Of a DNA stretch of 64,000 bases, positions 28,601 through 40,800 are shown in pieces (positions within the stretch are counted from its first letter, which is position 1; each line of letters opens with the position of its first letter). The translations under genes and the position numbers were made by a program. The notes under the pieces were generated by a model. That model saw nothing but the letters and a program-made list of their open reading frames with translations, searched no databases and had not been told where the DNA came from. The DNA comes from Daphnia carinata (lineage: Eukaryota > Arthropoda > Branchiopoda > Diplostraca > Daphniidae): assembly GCF_022539665.2 (NCBI RefSeq), contig NC_081336.1, forward strand, positions 6,554,278-6,618,277. Direction: 5' to 3'.

Positions 28601-29957
28601 TTCAAGCAGAATTAAAGACGACAAAAAAAAATAAAATGAAAAATGGCACCAGATGGCACTATGCTAGAAAACTTGTTGAATATTGACGTCATAACTCTCA
28701 AAACCTATACTATTCCCTACTACAACCACCATCGTGAAGGTCATATATACACGATACACTGGGAAAATAAGACACGGCCATGGAAATCAATAAATGTTCG
28801 ATGGAGGTGAATCACACGACGCATTTCGTTGTACTCTACGACAACTCCACCCAGAAATATAAAGAATCATTACGTCCAATTCTAACCAGACAGAAAGAAT
28901 TACATCAAAAAAAAAGTTGGAATCTTTTTTTTTTGTTGTTTTTTTTTGGTTGTATGTGTGATGAAACTTTGGAGAAGAAAGCCCGAGGCCAAGAAGAAGA
29001 AGAAAAAACCGCAGAAGTGGCGTGACGGGCGAAAGAAAGAGACGGACCCTATAGTGTGTACAGACGATCGGTTGCCTGCGCCAGGTAACACGTCCCCACC
29101 CCCCATTGATCACGGACGAAAGGGCATAGAAAGAGCTGGATGAAAAAAATATAGAAAAAGAGGACAAAAATGGGGAGGGGGAGAGACAGAAAAAAAACGG
29201 TGTGAGAGGAGATAGAAAATGGAGAGGGAAAAGAGACGCTACTACTCGGCATCTCCACTGCTTTGCTTTCAAAGTTACTTCTAGTTTATTCCCAAATGTT
29301 TTAGAATTGTTAAAGAAATAGCACCTGAAAACGCAATGTTACGTGTGGAAACTACGTCCTATCGAAAACCCCAAGAGTTGTTTGACCGCAAAACGAGAAA
29401 GAAGTTTGGAAGAGAGAGAAGGAGAGAGAAAAAAAAGCCGAGACGCTCTTCGTCAGAACGATCGTTTGTATCCGCCATGACTGTTGGGTGTAGGATAAGG
29501 CAGCCGTTCCCCCCACCGCGCGCGTGTGTACAGTCGGAGAATGAGAGAGATCTGATGAAATGGGGGAGAGAAACCCAAGAATGGAAGGAAGTATAAAGCG
29601 AGAGAGAGAGAAGAGAGAGAGAGAGAGAACACACAAAGAAAATAAAAGGAGGTGGAGGGGGAGTTGGGTGGTGGGAAAAAGGGGTCTGTAGAGGAGAGTC
29701 CAAGGGGAAATGAGGGAGGAAAAAAAGGGAGGGGGTCGTCAATGGCCGCTCGTAAAGAAAGGAAGCTTCGGCGCAAAATAACACACACACACACACTTGA
29801 TTCCTAGTTTTCTATTCGGATCTTCTAAAAGGGAAAAAAAAAATTAGGTACAATAATAACAAGATGGCGTCTACCTTTGGAAATGTTCACGAATCCGTTC
29901 CTCTCTGACGTTGTCCGGTAGGTTACCCACCCAAAGATGTCGCGTCTCTCTGACCAT
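16661..29957 (-). CDS. spen: Split ends (SPEN/SHARP/MINT) transcriptional regulator
   Basis: Seven coding exons (about 29957-29875, 28567-27770, 27625-26036, 25938-22986, 22912-18903, 18834-16854 and 16790-16661) encode roughly 3,850 residues. RRM1 starts at the initiator (RHLWVGNLPDNVREERI). RRM2 begins PLAICVRNLPLRSSD, RRM3 begins RTLFIGNLEKDVTAAEL, and a fourth RRM-like fold follows (TNCVWLHGVAETV). Then come Ser/Arg and Ser-rich tracts, poly-proline runs, a charged Lys/Arg/Glu coiled coil near 23000-23130, poly-Gln tracts, and a C-terminal SPOC domain (PIMWQGLMALKNDHAVV ... HIFPACEFANDSLARI) spanning the last two exons. SPEN proteins bind RNA through the RRMs and recruit SMRT/NCoR-HDAC corepressors through SPOC, acting in Notch, EGFR and nuclear-receptor signalling and X inactivation. 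RRM3 carries a long low-complexity insertion. Large antisense open frames across the gene are compositional shadows. Confidence 0.95.
27655..27668. repeat. (TAA)n microsatellite in a spen intron
   Basis: A short run of ATAATAATAATAATA lies in the intron between the second and third spen coding exons. It has no coding effect. Confidence 0.6.
28568..29874 (-). other. spen intron 1, purine-rich
   Basis: This 1.3 kb intron separates the first coding exon (start of RRM1) from the rest, and is large compared with other introns in the window. It contains long GA-rich strings at about 29400-29440 and 29595-29630, a (CA)n run near 29780-29795, and a CRE octamer at 28684-28691. Its length and composition suit a regulatory first intron, which is an inference. 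Frames of 145-161 codons seen on the minus strand here are Ser/Leu/Phe-rich products of the pyrimidine tracts. Confidence 0.5.
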
Positions 29958-32900
29958 TTTGCACAAGACGGCTAATCCTCATTATAATCCTCGTGTTGGT
30001 CGGTTAGTTGGGCGTTTCAATTCATCAAATTTTCGTTGTCGTTGAATTTAATAAATAAGATTTGAAGAAAAAAAAACTAAAAAAAAAATCGTTGCTGTCT
30101 GCAACGAGGCCGTTGGGTACTACAGGAGAGAGCTCGTTTTCTACGTCGTTTTCTCTTCAGTATTGAAACAGGGCCATCACGTACAACACTAACACACGAC
30201 ACTGAAAGAGAGCAACGATATCTGTTGAAGAAATACGCCGTTGTGAATATTTTGAATCGTTTTCGACGTGTTTAATGCGACAATGTGTTGCACCCAGATG
30301 AGAAACTTGATCACAACCGCACAACTTACTCGACGCGACTGACGACCCAAACGCAGCAACCTCCCTCTCGAAGAAAACCCCAAAGAGGGAGGGTGAACTA
30401 GCGTGGCTAGCGCCGCGTAGCGGTGGATGCTTGTATGTTTGGCCGTATTTTGTGTTAGTTTGTACGATATCGAGAAAGAGGTGGACTGCAGCGTCAGTGA
30501 GTCCCGAACCGTTGTTGAGTACACATACGTTGTTCTGATCTCGTTGCGGATAGTCGGATTCTTTCAACGATTATTTCAAATGTCTTTTACGAAGAAATCT
30601 GCACCATAGGATTTAAAATTTTTCTCTGGTTCTATCGACGAAAATCGCTTTCATTTTTTTTATGTATTTGACTCGTTCCATCCTTCTTTTTCGGGCACCT
30701 TAGAGACTTAATGTTGGTTTTCTCAAATCACTCAACTTTGAGGTGACAAAAAAATTTACAAAAAAAGAGAAACAAACAACGGAAAAAAACACATCTCTGA
30801 ATGACATTAAAATGGCTATTTATTTCGTACTACCCACCGTTTTCGTCACATATTAACGCAGACGAGTGCATACAAAAAGATAGAGCCAAAGGATATGCCC
30901 ATCTCGCTCCGCTATCTAAACGATTTGGATTTGTATGAAACTTCGGCATAGATGTTTCATGGCTAAACTATTTTCGGATCGGAGAGACAAGAAGATTACA
31001 ACAAATCATCTTTCCCGCCCGATCACGGACATATTATTGCGAAAGATATGTAACAGAATTAACAAAAACCAAAGAAAAGACAGAAAAACAAGATGGCGCC
31101 CTGCTCTCTTCCCCGCCCAGCCCTTAGGCGGTTAGCAACAGCCATTGTGTATGTGTTGTGTTTTCCTGTAGAAAGAACGCGAGCTGCGGGGCCAAGGGGA
31201 GGGCAAGCTGTTCTCTCATGCCTCGTTTTCCATTGGCGTATAGCAATACTTCAAATCCAATTCAATAGACACTCGTGTCAATTCCCCCCTTCCAATTTCA
31301 AGAAAAGAATATTGACCTTATTTGCGTTTAGTGTGATTAGGATTATTTTATAGAGTTAAAGTTGATGAGGGATTGGTTAGAAAAAATGCTGACCTAACTA
31401 ACAGGTGAGCAATGCTTTACTCAGGTTTTCAAGATTGCTCGCCAGAGGGTTGGAAGCAAAAAAAGGAAACAACAAAAGTTGTGTAGCCTTAAAAAAAAAT
31501 CCGTATTTTTTTATTTTTAGTTTATTCTTTTCCTTTTTCTGAAAACAAGTCTATTGACGATCGGTTGGCTGCGCCAGGCGCTTCACCAACTGGGGCGGAG
31601 TCTGTAAAATGGCTGGCTATTGGTGGGCTGCTGGCAAAATGGTTGCTGGGTCGCTTGTCTGCCTCCAACGTTTCATCAGCCTTCTCCTTTCGAATTTTCC
31701 GTTACGAGGGAATGAAGGACCCCCTCCTAATCCATATATAAATAAGTATAGAGAACAGAGCCATCTAGGCAACGGTGGAACGGCAAAATTGCCATATGAC
31801 TGCTACTGCTATGCGTAAATTTTCATGGCTATTCTCGATTCTTTGCTTTTTTTCTGCTTCTAGTTGAAATCTGGAAGTAAGTGAGAGACCTGTTTTTAAG
31901 CCCGCGGATGTGTAATTAAAAACTTAGCCCGCGTGCTCTTTCTTTTTGCCTGAGGATGACTCACCGTTAAAAGGATCAAGGTCTAAAGTTCAGCGACTCA
32001 CGCGCGCAACACGATCGTGTAGGAAGAGAAACTCTCCACATACCGCAAATGGCGTGCTGTACATTTACATCACTAAACCCCTACATGCGATGGAAACTTG
32101 GCTGCGTCGTTCACAAAAGATTGCTGTAGAATCGAAACTTTCGCCTGTTACCCACATCCGATAACTCTTATCTGATATGTAACATTTTTTATTTTTTTTT
32201 TGGTAACCTTTTTTTTCTCCCGTTTGTCAACCACGATTTATCGCTGCGGTTGCTTTAAATTTAGCAATAACTAATGTTCGTGTTCAAAATTTATCATTCC
32301 ACTTGGCCACAATTAAAATAAAACAAAAATCTTTCAAACGAAGAACGCCAACAAATCAGGGTAGAAGCAAAGGTCTGTATTTCTTGACAAGGGATATCTA
32401 CGCCATCTATGAGTCGTTTTCACTACTCTAACAGACCTCTACAACCTGCATTCTCATCAGCAGACCACCCAATCAATAAAAAACTTTTTGCGAATTATGT
32501 TCGTTGTTTGGCTGAGAAATTCCCGTGTGACACTAATGGAGTTCTCTATGAATGTATTGGCTGTTATAATGGTACCTTAATTTTAAAATCTTTCGAAAAA
32601 TCTTTAAAAGTTATTGAATAATAAAATGTAATAAGACGGCCTAAGCTAAAAGTTGTGGGATGACATTTGGTTTTAAAAAATTACGTAAAATACTTTGTTT
32701 TGAAAATTAATGTAAAATAACTCATTATTTGTTTAATAACGACTTGGAGATTTCACGGTAATAAACATTAGGCTTCTCTTCGGTTTACTCGTCCACACGA
32801 GACACGCAACGTTGTAGGAGCCCAGGTGATAAATCTTCGTAAAAGGCTTGTGCCTAGACACTTACGGCAGCTAACGTGTACATGCATTGAAGTGGGAAAA

Positions 32901-34470
32901 CCAAGCTGATGAAAACAGAAAATTGATAGCCTCCGTTTCTACTAATGAAACGTGCAAGTAGGAAAATCGAAGTAAAAAAAGTGCATAGCAAGATATCTTC
33001 GTTATTAAAATGTATTTGCTACATTCCAAGAAATGGAACGTAGTATTCGCGTTTTGGTTTCATCGGACGGCAATGCCTTAAATATGGCTACCTGAAAGCA
33101 TTCTGTTTGGAAAAATCCTACACTTTTTATTTAATAAATTTAAGTAACTAAAAATCGACAGTAGTAAATTCAAGAAGATAGTAACTTATGTGCCTCACTG
33201 AATTCTTCCAGGAAAAACGATAACGCCTACAATTCGATCAAGTCAGCCACGTCAAGGGGTGTGTAAAACTTGCATTCAGCAGGTGAACAAATGCCACTGG
33301 CCGTCTGTCAACATGAAACAGCCCTAACTGTCGATCTATCAAAAACTAAACTAAATGTTCTCGTGAAAAGAATTGTGTGAACTTGTGACTTTCTAAATAT
33401 GTTTGAACCCAAGTGCGCACGCGTACCACAAGACGGCGGGAAATAATCCTGGCGGTAAGGGGTAGCAAGCTGGTGCAGCGAGCAGCTGGCAGCAAAGCGA
33501 AATCCTGCCGTCCCAACAAATCGTGAATCGCCCAAGAATCCGTGTGAAAAACTCAGCATTTTTTTTATTAACAGTTTTCCCCATTATTCCACAGTTAAAT
33601 TTGATATCTGTCCTTATCATCATGATATATGATTATGGTTTCACATCGTTCACACTGTTACGTGAAAAAAGTTGATCGCGAAGGACAGGCATGCTTATCG
33701 TCGGCTGTTTTCGATGCCAGTAATCTACATGATTTGAATCTCCTTGAATAACTAAATTTTCCAAAGGAAGACAATTTTGCATTTCAAAATGGGCTATTCG
33801 TAAGGTGTTTTAGGGACCTTTACTGGTGGCACGAAACACTGATAGCCCGAAATTTGCTCAAGCAAAAAACAAAGAAATGTATGGAACTAACAATAAAATT
33901 GGGTGCTTAACTACTGACACAAGACATGTAGTAGTACACGAAACGTATTTGCTCCTCTTTTTTGTAGACATCTTCTGTTTTCTAGCTAATCGTTTAATTC
34001 ACTAAGTTTTAGAGATCCTGCGCTGGCATATAATCTATAAAAGTAACTGAAATAAATGGTAAACAAGAGAAAAAAAAACTTATAATAAATATTTAAATGT
34101 GGGTCAAATAGTGTTCCGTAATATGCACAATTCTATGAAGTTTGTCTTTCCCGCACCTCCGTTGTTGGCTCATTAACCTCAAGTAATTTTTATTTTTATT
34201 ATTACATTATTAATTATTTAATTTTCATTATATAAAATAATGAAAATGAATTTAACTCAAAGACTCAAATGAGATACCACCATTTGTTCCGCATATACTA
34301 GACGTATTTCACCCATCTGATCATAGTCAGACGAATTGTCGGATCCATAACACAACAAAACGTTGAGCGCTAATTGCCGGTTACACATCCTGGATTCCGA
34401 AATAGATAGAACAGGTACTACATAGGTTTCTCTAAACTTTGTCTGTGGCAGTAAGGTAAACTTTTTGTTA
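29958..34470. other. Long intergenic region between spen and PPP1R7
   Basis: Positions 29958-30600 are the likely spen leader and promoter. A C-rich, YY1/Sp1-like promoter segment (AGATGGCGCCCTG, CCCCGCCC) lies at about 31091-31135. A 23-bp motif near 31556 recurs with one mismatch in spen intron 1. A 70-codon ATG-initiated frame at 32409-32621 is listed separately. The rest (about 32700-34400) is AT-rich and I see no exon. A minus-strand 149-codon frame at the right end is antisense to PPP1R7 exon 1. Confidence 0.45.
32409..32621 (+). CDS. Small ORF of unknown function (70 aa)
   Basis: A true ATG opens a 70-residue frame rich in polar residues with four cysteines (YVRCLAEKF, DTNGVLYECIGCYNG). 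A GGTACC donor-like site follows CYNG, and an AATAAA lies directly at the stop. It matches no family I recognise and has no visible partner exon. It could be a genuine short gene, a first exon, or chance; chance cannot be excluded from sequence alone. Confidence 0.2.
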   Translation: MSRFHYSNRPLQPAFSSADHPINKKLFANYVRCLAEKFPCDTNGVLYECIGCYNGTLILKSFEKSLKVIE

Positions 34471-35618
34471 ATGCTATCAGGTGAGATGGAAGAGGTAAAT
34501 GAAAACACTGACTCATCGAAAAGCTCGGTAGATGATGCAATTGCCAATATAGAGACCGAAATAAAAGAGTTAATTGTATTGGACCCCAATGCAATCGAAG
34601 TTGACTTCAACCATGGAAGGATTGAAAAACTCGAAAATCTGGAATGTCTTACACAAGTAGAGGGACTGTATCTACGCTGGAATCTTATAAAAAAGATTGA
34701 AAACATTGGAATGCTTACCAGCTTGAAAGAATTGGAGCTCTATGACAATCAGATTACTGAAATTGAAAACCTGGGATCACTTGTTAATCTGGAGTAAGTT
34801 TTTGATATTTTAGGTTGCATTGAAACATTAGATTAAAAATTTTGTTGTTAGACTTCTTGATCTGTCATTCAATCGGATCAAAACTATTAAAGGATTGAAC
34901 ACCTTGGTGAAACTGAAAAAACTGTTTCTAGTATCAAACCGAATTGAAAAAATTGAAAATCTTTCTAGTCTGAAAGAATTGCAAATGCTTGAACTTGGTG
35001 ACAACAAAATTAGAGTAAGTATCTAAATAATTTATGTAAATGTGCCACAACCATTTCTTCTATTTTTTTTTGTTTCTCAGGTGATTGAAAATCTGGATGA
35101 GCTTGTTAACTTAGAATCTTTATTTTTGGGTAAAAATAAAATTACCCAACTCAACAACTTACATTGTCTTACAAAACTAAAGCTACTTAGTGTACAAAGT
35201 AATCGTATCATCACCATAGAAAATCTTGACAAGTTAGGTAACCTTGAGGAATTGTATTTGTCACACAATGGAATTCAGGTACTTCAGCTATGGCTAATAT
35301 TACAGTCCAACAGTTAACAGTTTTCCTAAATAGGTTATCCAAAATTTGGAACACAATGTTAAACTCCAGACTCTAGATCTTGCTGGAAATAGAATCAAGC
35401 TGATACAGGGTTTGAACAATTTATCTAACCTTGAAGAATTTTGGTTTAATGACAACTTAGTTGAAGACTGGAATCAATTAGATGGGCTTGGTGGAGCTAC
35501 GAAATTATCAACTGTTTACTTAGAACGCAATCCAATTCAGAAAGATGTTAATTATCGTCGTAAAATCAAAATGGCCCTACCGTCTTTGACACAGATAGAC
35601 GCTGCTCTTTGTCGATGA
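34471..35618 (+). CDS. PPP1R7: Protein phosphatase 1 regulatory subunit 7 (sds22)
   Basis: Four exons (34471-34793, 34852-35014, 35081-35278, 35334-35618) give about 322 residues with no frame breaks. After an acidic N-terminus come about eleven 22-residue SDS22-type leucine-rich repeats (for example IKKIENIGMLTSLKELELYD and ITQLNNLHCLTKLKLLSVQS), closed by an LRR-cap (LERNPIQKDVNYRRKIKMAL). The final PSLTQIDA is typical of the family. SDS22 binds the catalytic subunit of protein phosphatase 1 and, with inhibitor-3, controls its maturation and its mitotic and epithelial roles. Length is close to the usual 320-360. ATGs exist at 34471 and 34486. The AG just before 34481 could be a splice acceptor, in which case 34486 is the start. 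Confidence 0.94.
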
Positions 35619-35730
35619 GTACATGCAAATAACTTCACTTATGAAAATTACGTCTTCAATTAAATAAAAACAACGTTTGATTTTGCATCCCAATGATTTA
35701 TTTATTTCACAGGATACATGCCAGTAGCAT

Positions 35731-36495
35731 TTAGAATCGCAGTTTGCTGAAGAACCAACGGTTTTTGCCAGACTTGTATCTGCATTCAAAAATTACCAAT
35801 AGTTACAATGCTTAAACAAAATGAACAACTCATTTTACCTTTCTTCAAATTTGGTTCGGACGGCAAATCGCGCCTTCTTCCTCTTCAGGGGATCTTTGAT
35901 GGAGTCTTTGTTGACCAGGTTCTTGTCAAAGCTGAGGTCCACTGAATAACGTGTTGGCATCATGTGGTTGTAGTTGACGATCTAAATTAATGATTTTCAA
36001 GATATTAATCTTTAGGTAAACAAACCTAACCTGAACATCTATTTTGACAAGGTTGTCCCCACCACCAGAATATATCCTTGCCCATAACTCACTTAAGTAA
36101 ACAAGCTGACAGGCACAGGCAATGTTCTACCAATGGAGGTATAATACTCTCACACATCAATGACTCATTCACTGCCGATATACCTCCGGTAAGGAGGTTG
36201 AGCTTTGTTAGAGCCCCAACAGCGGATCTAAGGAATGTGTTTGTTTGGCAACTTTAATAAGAAACTAATATCTTACCTTGACAAAGGACTTGATCTTGGA
36301 TCTCTTGGCAACCTTCTTTTTGCTCATCTTGTTGGTAACTTTCCTGGGGTACCTGTCTACACCAGCAACGAGGGCATGACCGTAAGGCTTGTCGGCGGTT
36401 CCTTCATCGTAGTTCTTGACGATGATGGCCTTTCGTCCGGCAAACCGTCCACCCAGGACCAACACAACCTTCCCTGATTTCATGATCTTACCCAT
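35731..36495 (-). CDS. RpL27: 60S ribosomal protein L27 (eL27)
   Basis: Three coding exons (36495-36277, 35981-35839, 35779-35731) total 136 codons before the stop, the usual length of eL27. The N-terminal KOW segment [39 protein letters not shown] and KSKI-type basic patch are followed by [19 protein letters not shown] and the C-terminal [12 protein letters not shown]. It is a structural protein of the large cytosolic ribosomal subunit. The ATG follows an AG acceptor (CAGACCACCATGG), so the leader is spliced. A pyrimidine-rich CCTCTCTCGCTC followed by a GT donor near 36830-36850 is a plausible 5'-TOP first exon, the translational control element of ribosomal protein mRNAs. Confidence 0.96.
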
Positions 36496-37821
36496 GGTGG
36501 TCTGTGAAAGAGAACAAAATGATCATCCAAACATGTCTTTCACAAATAATTTTACTTTAGGTTATCGGAAACTTGCTAACACTGTCATAAATGAAGCGTT
36601 CCAATCAACTATTCTACGGAGAGTAAACTAAGAACACCAGAACTGTTTTGAATAGGAAAAGGTTCAACTTCACTATGGCCATACCGCTTGTTTATGGTCG
36701 TTTCAAAATTTAAAGCGATTTGTTTTCACATAATGAAACATCACAAGTTTGAAATTTTACGGGTTGTTATAATAGCGATAGGGAGGTTCGGATTGGCAAG
36801 GTGTACAAAAATGGATGTATTTGATATTTACCGATGAGCGAGAGAGGTTTTGAGGCTTTCACGCACTGTCAATGGCCGACGTGCCCAACTAAAAAGAACT
36901 GCCTAAGCTTAATGCTTAAGGAAAACTTAACATTTACGTGAACCGACGTTGCCGGATTTCATTATATTGCCTAGCAAATCGTGGCTTGTTTTTATAGAAT
37001 ATAGAAATAGAAATGGTATTCGATTTGGTATTTGGTAGCCGAAGCTACGTCTTAGAAGTTGAAAAACTTCAAATGAAACATTGTTTTGCCAATTCTAATC
37101 ATAATTTAATCATTCACTGCGTGCTTAAATTTTACATAGTAAACCGAAATCATTCCGGCATGTAAACCCGAATCGCCAATAAACCCACATCCCAAATAGA
37201 TAGTAAAGGCATGGGTCAAATGCTATGTTGTATTTGATAAAATATTTCATGCCCTCACTGACTTCGTTAAAAAATATTAACGACAGATGATACACCTATC
37301 GCCTTCGAAAGGATGTGAAAAGATAATCGCCATTCACGGGGCAATGCTTCAAAGATTGGTTTTCGTAATCAGCAAGACCGCGTCGTCCGTTTTCTTTTTC
37401 TTTTTTAACCAACTATCCTAAATATTATTAAAGTAATGAAAAGTAAAACTTTACCACTAGGAATAGATTTTTATAAGGATAACATTGGAATAGAAACTTA
37501 TTCTAATATATTTTTTATACATTAGGGTAAACACCGACGGCTAGAGGAGGCTTCGTCGTAGGTCTGGAGTAGCTGAACAGGCTATCAAAAAGGTTTTTTA
37601 CTTTTTTCGTAAACAAAAGGGGGAAAATATCTTTCATGTCAAAAGTGCTTCATGTCAACCATACCAAGTTGAATGTTGTTACATTTCAATCATGCAATGG
37701 TTTACTTGAACTGAATTAATGTAACACTTAATTCAATACGAAAGGAAATGAATTTCTGTCAGTGAAAACATATTTTCAGGTAAAGGCGATCGCGAGTGTA
37801 ACTTGCAAGTTGATCAGCGCC
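36496..37821. other. Divergent promoter region of RpL27 and USP32
   Basis: The RpL27 leader exon with its probable TOP motif lies near 36830-36850 on the minus strand. The USP32 leader ends at a TTTTCAG acceptor at about 37780 on the plus strand. The 900 bp between is AT-rich and without recognised exons. Confidence 0.45.
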
Positions 37822-40800
37822 ATGGGAGCTAAGGACTCTAAGCCTCAAGTCATCAGCTACGAAGAAGCCGCCAAGCGCGGTAATAGCTCATTTTGGATTA
37901 ATGTTGGGGCAATCTCCATCATTTTCACTTGTTATTGATTTATATTTCTGCAGTGAACAATGTTGAACTCAAACGACTAAAGGATACATTCGGCAAATAT
38001 TCAACCCCAAATGGATTACTCCAGCAAAGCATTTTTCTCTCAGAAATTATTGGTGACACAGTCCCAAACAACTTAGCAGATGTATATCAAACCAAATTTA
38101 CTTTATAAAATATAGTATAATTTGTTTTCCTTTTAAACAGCTTATTTACACAGCATGGGGTGGAACTACAAAGGGTATCAATTTCAAAGATCTCCTGAGT
38201 GGATTAGTTCTTCTCACGAGGGGCCATCAAGATGAGAAGTGCCGATGTAATTTAATTTAACTTAACTTTGAATGACTTCACATAGCAAATACTTCTTTTT
38301 GGTTTAAAAGTTATATTCAGTCTGTATGCTAAAGACATAAACAGTGTAGTGACCAAAGATGATGTAATTAACTACACCACCAAGTACTCTGATGGATGGA
38401 ATCTAGAAAACATATCCAACCTATTTGATGAGGTACATAGCAGTATATCCTGAACTTTCTGTCTAGATATAATTTTTTTATTTTTTTTATTTTCAGGCTG
38501 AGGCAGTAAACTATTCCAAATTTCGCGAATGGCTAATTTCATATCCTAGCGCTACATCTCTAACTGAGTGGCTGTTGAGTGATCCTTGCCCTGTAACTCT
38601 CTCGAACGATCTCGAGACCCCAACATTTTACCAAACATTGTCTGGTGTCACTCATTTGGATGAACAAGAGATTATAGACCTTGAGAAAAAATACTGGCAG
38701 CTAAAAAATCTGTCCTCAAATGGGAAGTTTGATATTCAACTTTTCCTTTCTTTCGCTTCGGCCCCGATCAGTACAAACAGTGAAGATGATGACTCCACAT
38801 TCTCCATCGCCCGGGGACTGTTTTCTGCTTTCGATGAAAACTGTGATGGGCACTTGGACTTTAAGGAAATTGTCTGCGGAATTTCGGCTGCATGCCGAGG
38901 ACCCTTAGTGGAAAGAATAAAATGTATAATATGATAATTAAAAAACATTTAACCCCCATTAATAATTTTTTTTTTCTTTAGTTTGCTTCAAAATTTTTGA
39001 TTTTGACCGCGATGGAGTTTTCAGTCATTCGGAAGTTACCCAATTGATCGAAAGCCTAAAACGACTTGCTGTAGAACAGTTTCCTGAGAATAACAGTGAC
39101 GCCGATTTATTGGAAATATCCGACCTTATTGCTAATGAAATGGAATCTGTTGATCTTGAATCATTTTTAATGTGGGCGGTGAAGCGAAACGCATTAGAAC
39201 ACCTTCTTGATATGTTGCACCAGGTAGAAGGAAACTTACTATGCAAATCTGCCCTGATTATAATTTGCTCAATGAATTATTATAGCTGTGTCACGTCGTA
39301 CTCGGACTGCGCCCCGGCTCGCGGATCGAAGAAGGAAAGCTGATTCAAAACTGGCTGAGACGTGAAGTTAAACGCGGTTATCGTGTTGGAGAATTTTGGT
39401 ACCTCATATCAAGCGTTTGGTGGAAACAGTGGTCAGACTATGTCGCTAACCAGGTTAATTAATTAATTAATTTCATTTATTTGCAGCTGAAATAAATGTA
39501 ATATTGATTATACAGGACGACTCAAGCAAAAATCCAACTAGTAACGTACCTCTTAGAAACAATACTTCAGATTCTGGAAGTGATGTGGGCACTGTAGTTA
39601 GACCAAGGGCCATTGACAACACGTGTTTGGTGGCAACTTCAACAGTAAAGGTAAATGTGCAGACTGTAAGTATTCGAAAAAATTACGTCAGCTTTGATAT
39701 CTGTCTCCAGGCTACTGTTTTAACGGGGGAAGGAGGACGACTCCGACGAGAATTAGAAAAAGGCAAAGATTACGAAGTAGTTCCGGAGGCAATCTGGAAA
39801 GCATTGTCAGCATGGTATGGAGGAAGCCCAGCATTGCCGAGACAGGTAGGAGGACTAGACTTTAGTTGATCGCGTTAAGATTTAAAATATTATATTGCAA
39901 TCTGCAGGCTGTCCAATTCACAGACTCTGGTCCAGTTGAGTTAGAATTATATCCGTTGTTGCTTCGTCTTCTAAGACACAGTTCGACGACCAATGATAAC
40001 GGACCAGCTTGGAATGGCCAATCTTGGAATAGCATTGTTGGGGGCTATGGTGCAGCAGCTCTTGGTATGTTTTTGTTTTATTGGGAAACTCATTGTGAAA
40101 AACTAATTATTATGATGCAGCAGGCGGATACGGCTATTTTCCATCTGCTACACAGCAGACTCCCCGTCGTTATCTAGCCTACGTTGCAGCATTTAGTCAA
40201 TTAGCCACAGTCAGCCAGACATACGAATATCTTTGCGGAAGACTGCGCCTCAAATTTGATGATGTCCGACTGTGGCTCATGAAAGACGATGTAATTCTTA
40301 CCCAATTTTAGAGTTATGTGAACGTTTAACTCTACTACTAATTTATTTCATCCAATAGCATTGCCTGGTCTTGTTGGAAGACGAAAATGCTACGCTTGCC
40401 TCACTTTCGTGCCGCGACAATGACCAACTTCTTATTGAAGTGCGTAACAAAGATTTAACATGGCCGGAAGAAATGGTTTCTCTTTCTGGCCAGAGCGGTG
40501 ACAAATATCGCCAAGGTGATATACATTAAGTTTTTTTTATGTTTATAAACGTACAATTTGTGTAATGCGTTATTGCGTAAAAGCTCTGCCTAGTGAGAAG
40601 GGTGCGACTGGCTTGAATAATTTAGGCAATACTTGTTTCATGAACGCTTCCCTGCAATGCGTAAGCAATACGCAAGCTTTGACTCAATACTTCACGTCTA
40701 GTATGCATCTTCTTGAGCTAAACAGGTAAATCGCACCTTTTGATGCCTCAACTTTTCTTTACGTGCTTTCTTATTTACGTGTTTAGAGACAACCCTCTTG

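Noticed and set aside
29352-29796. Overlapping Ser/Leu/Phe-rich frames of 94-145 codons
   Set aside because: Produced by GA/CT microsatellite-like DNA in spen intron 1; no start context or splice support.
30157-30567. 136-codon minus-strand frame upstream of spen
   Set aside because: Lies in the probable spen leader, begins with a non-ATG codon context, and overlaps another open frame of similar size; no family resemblance.
34257-34706. 149-codon minus-strand frame
   Set aside because: Antisense to the first PPP1R7 exon, which is clearly coding on the + strand.
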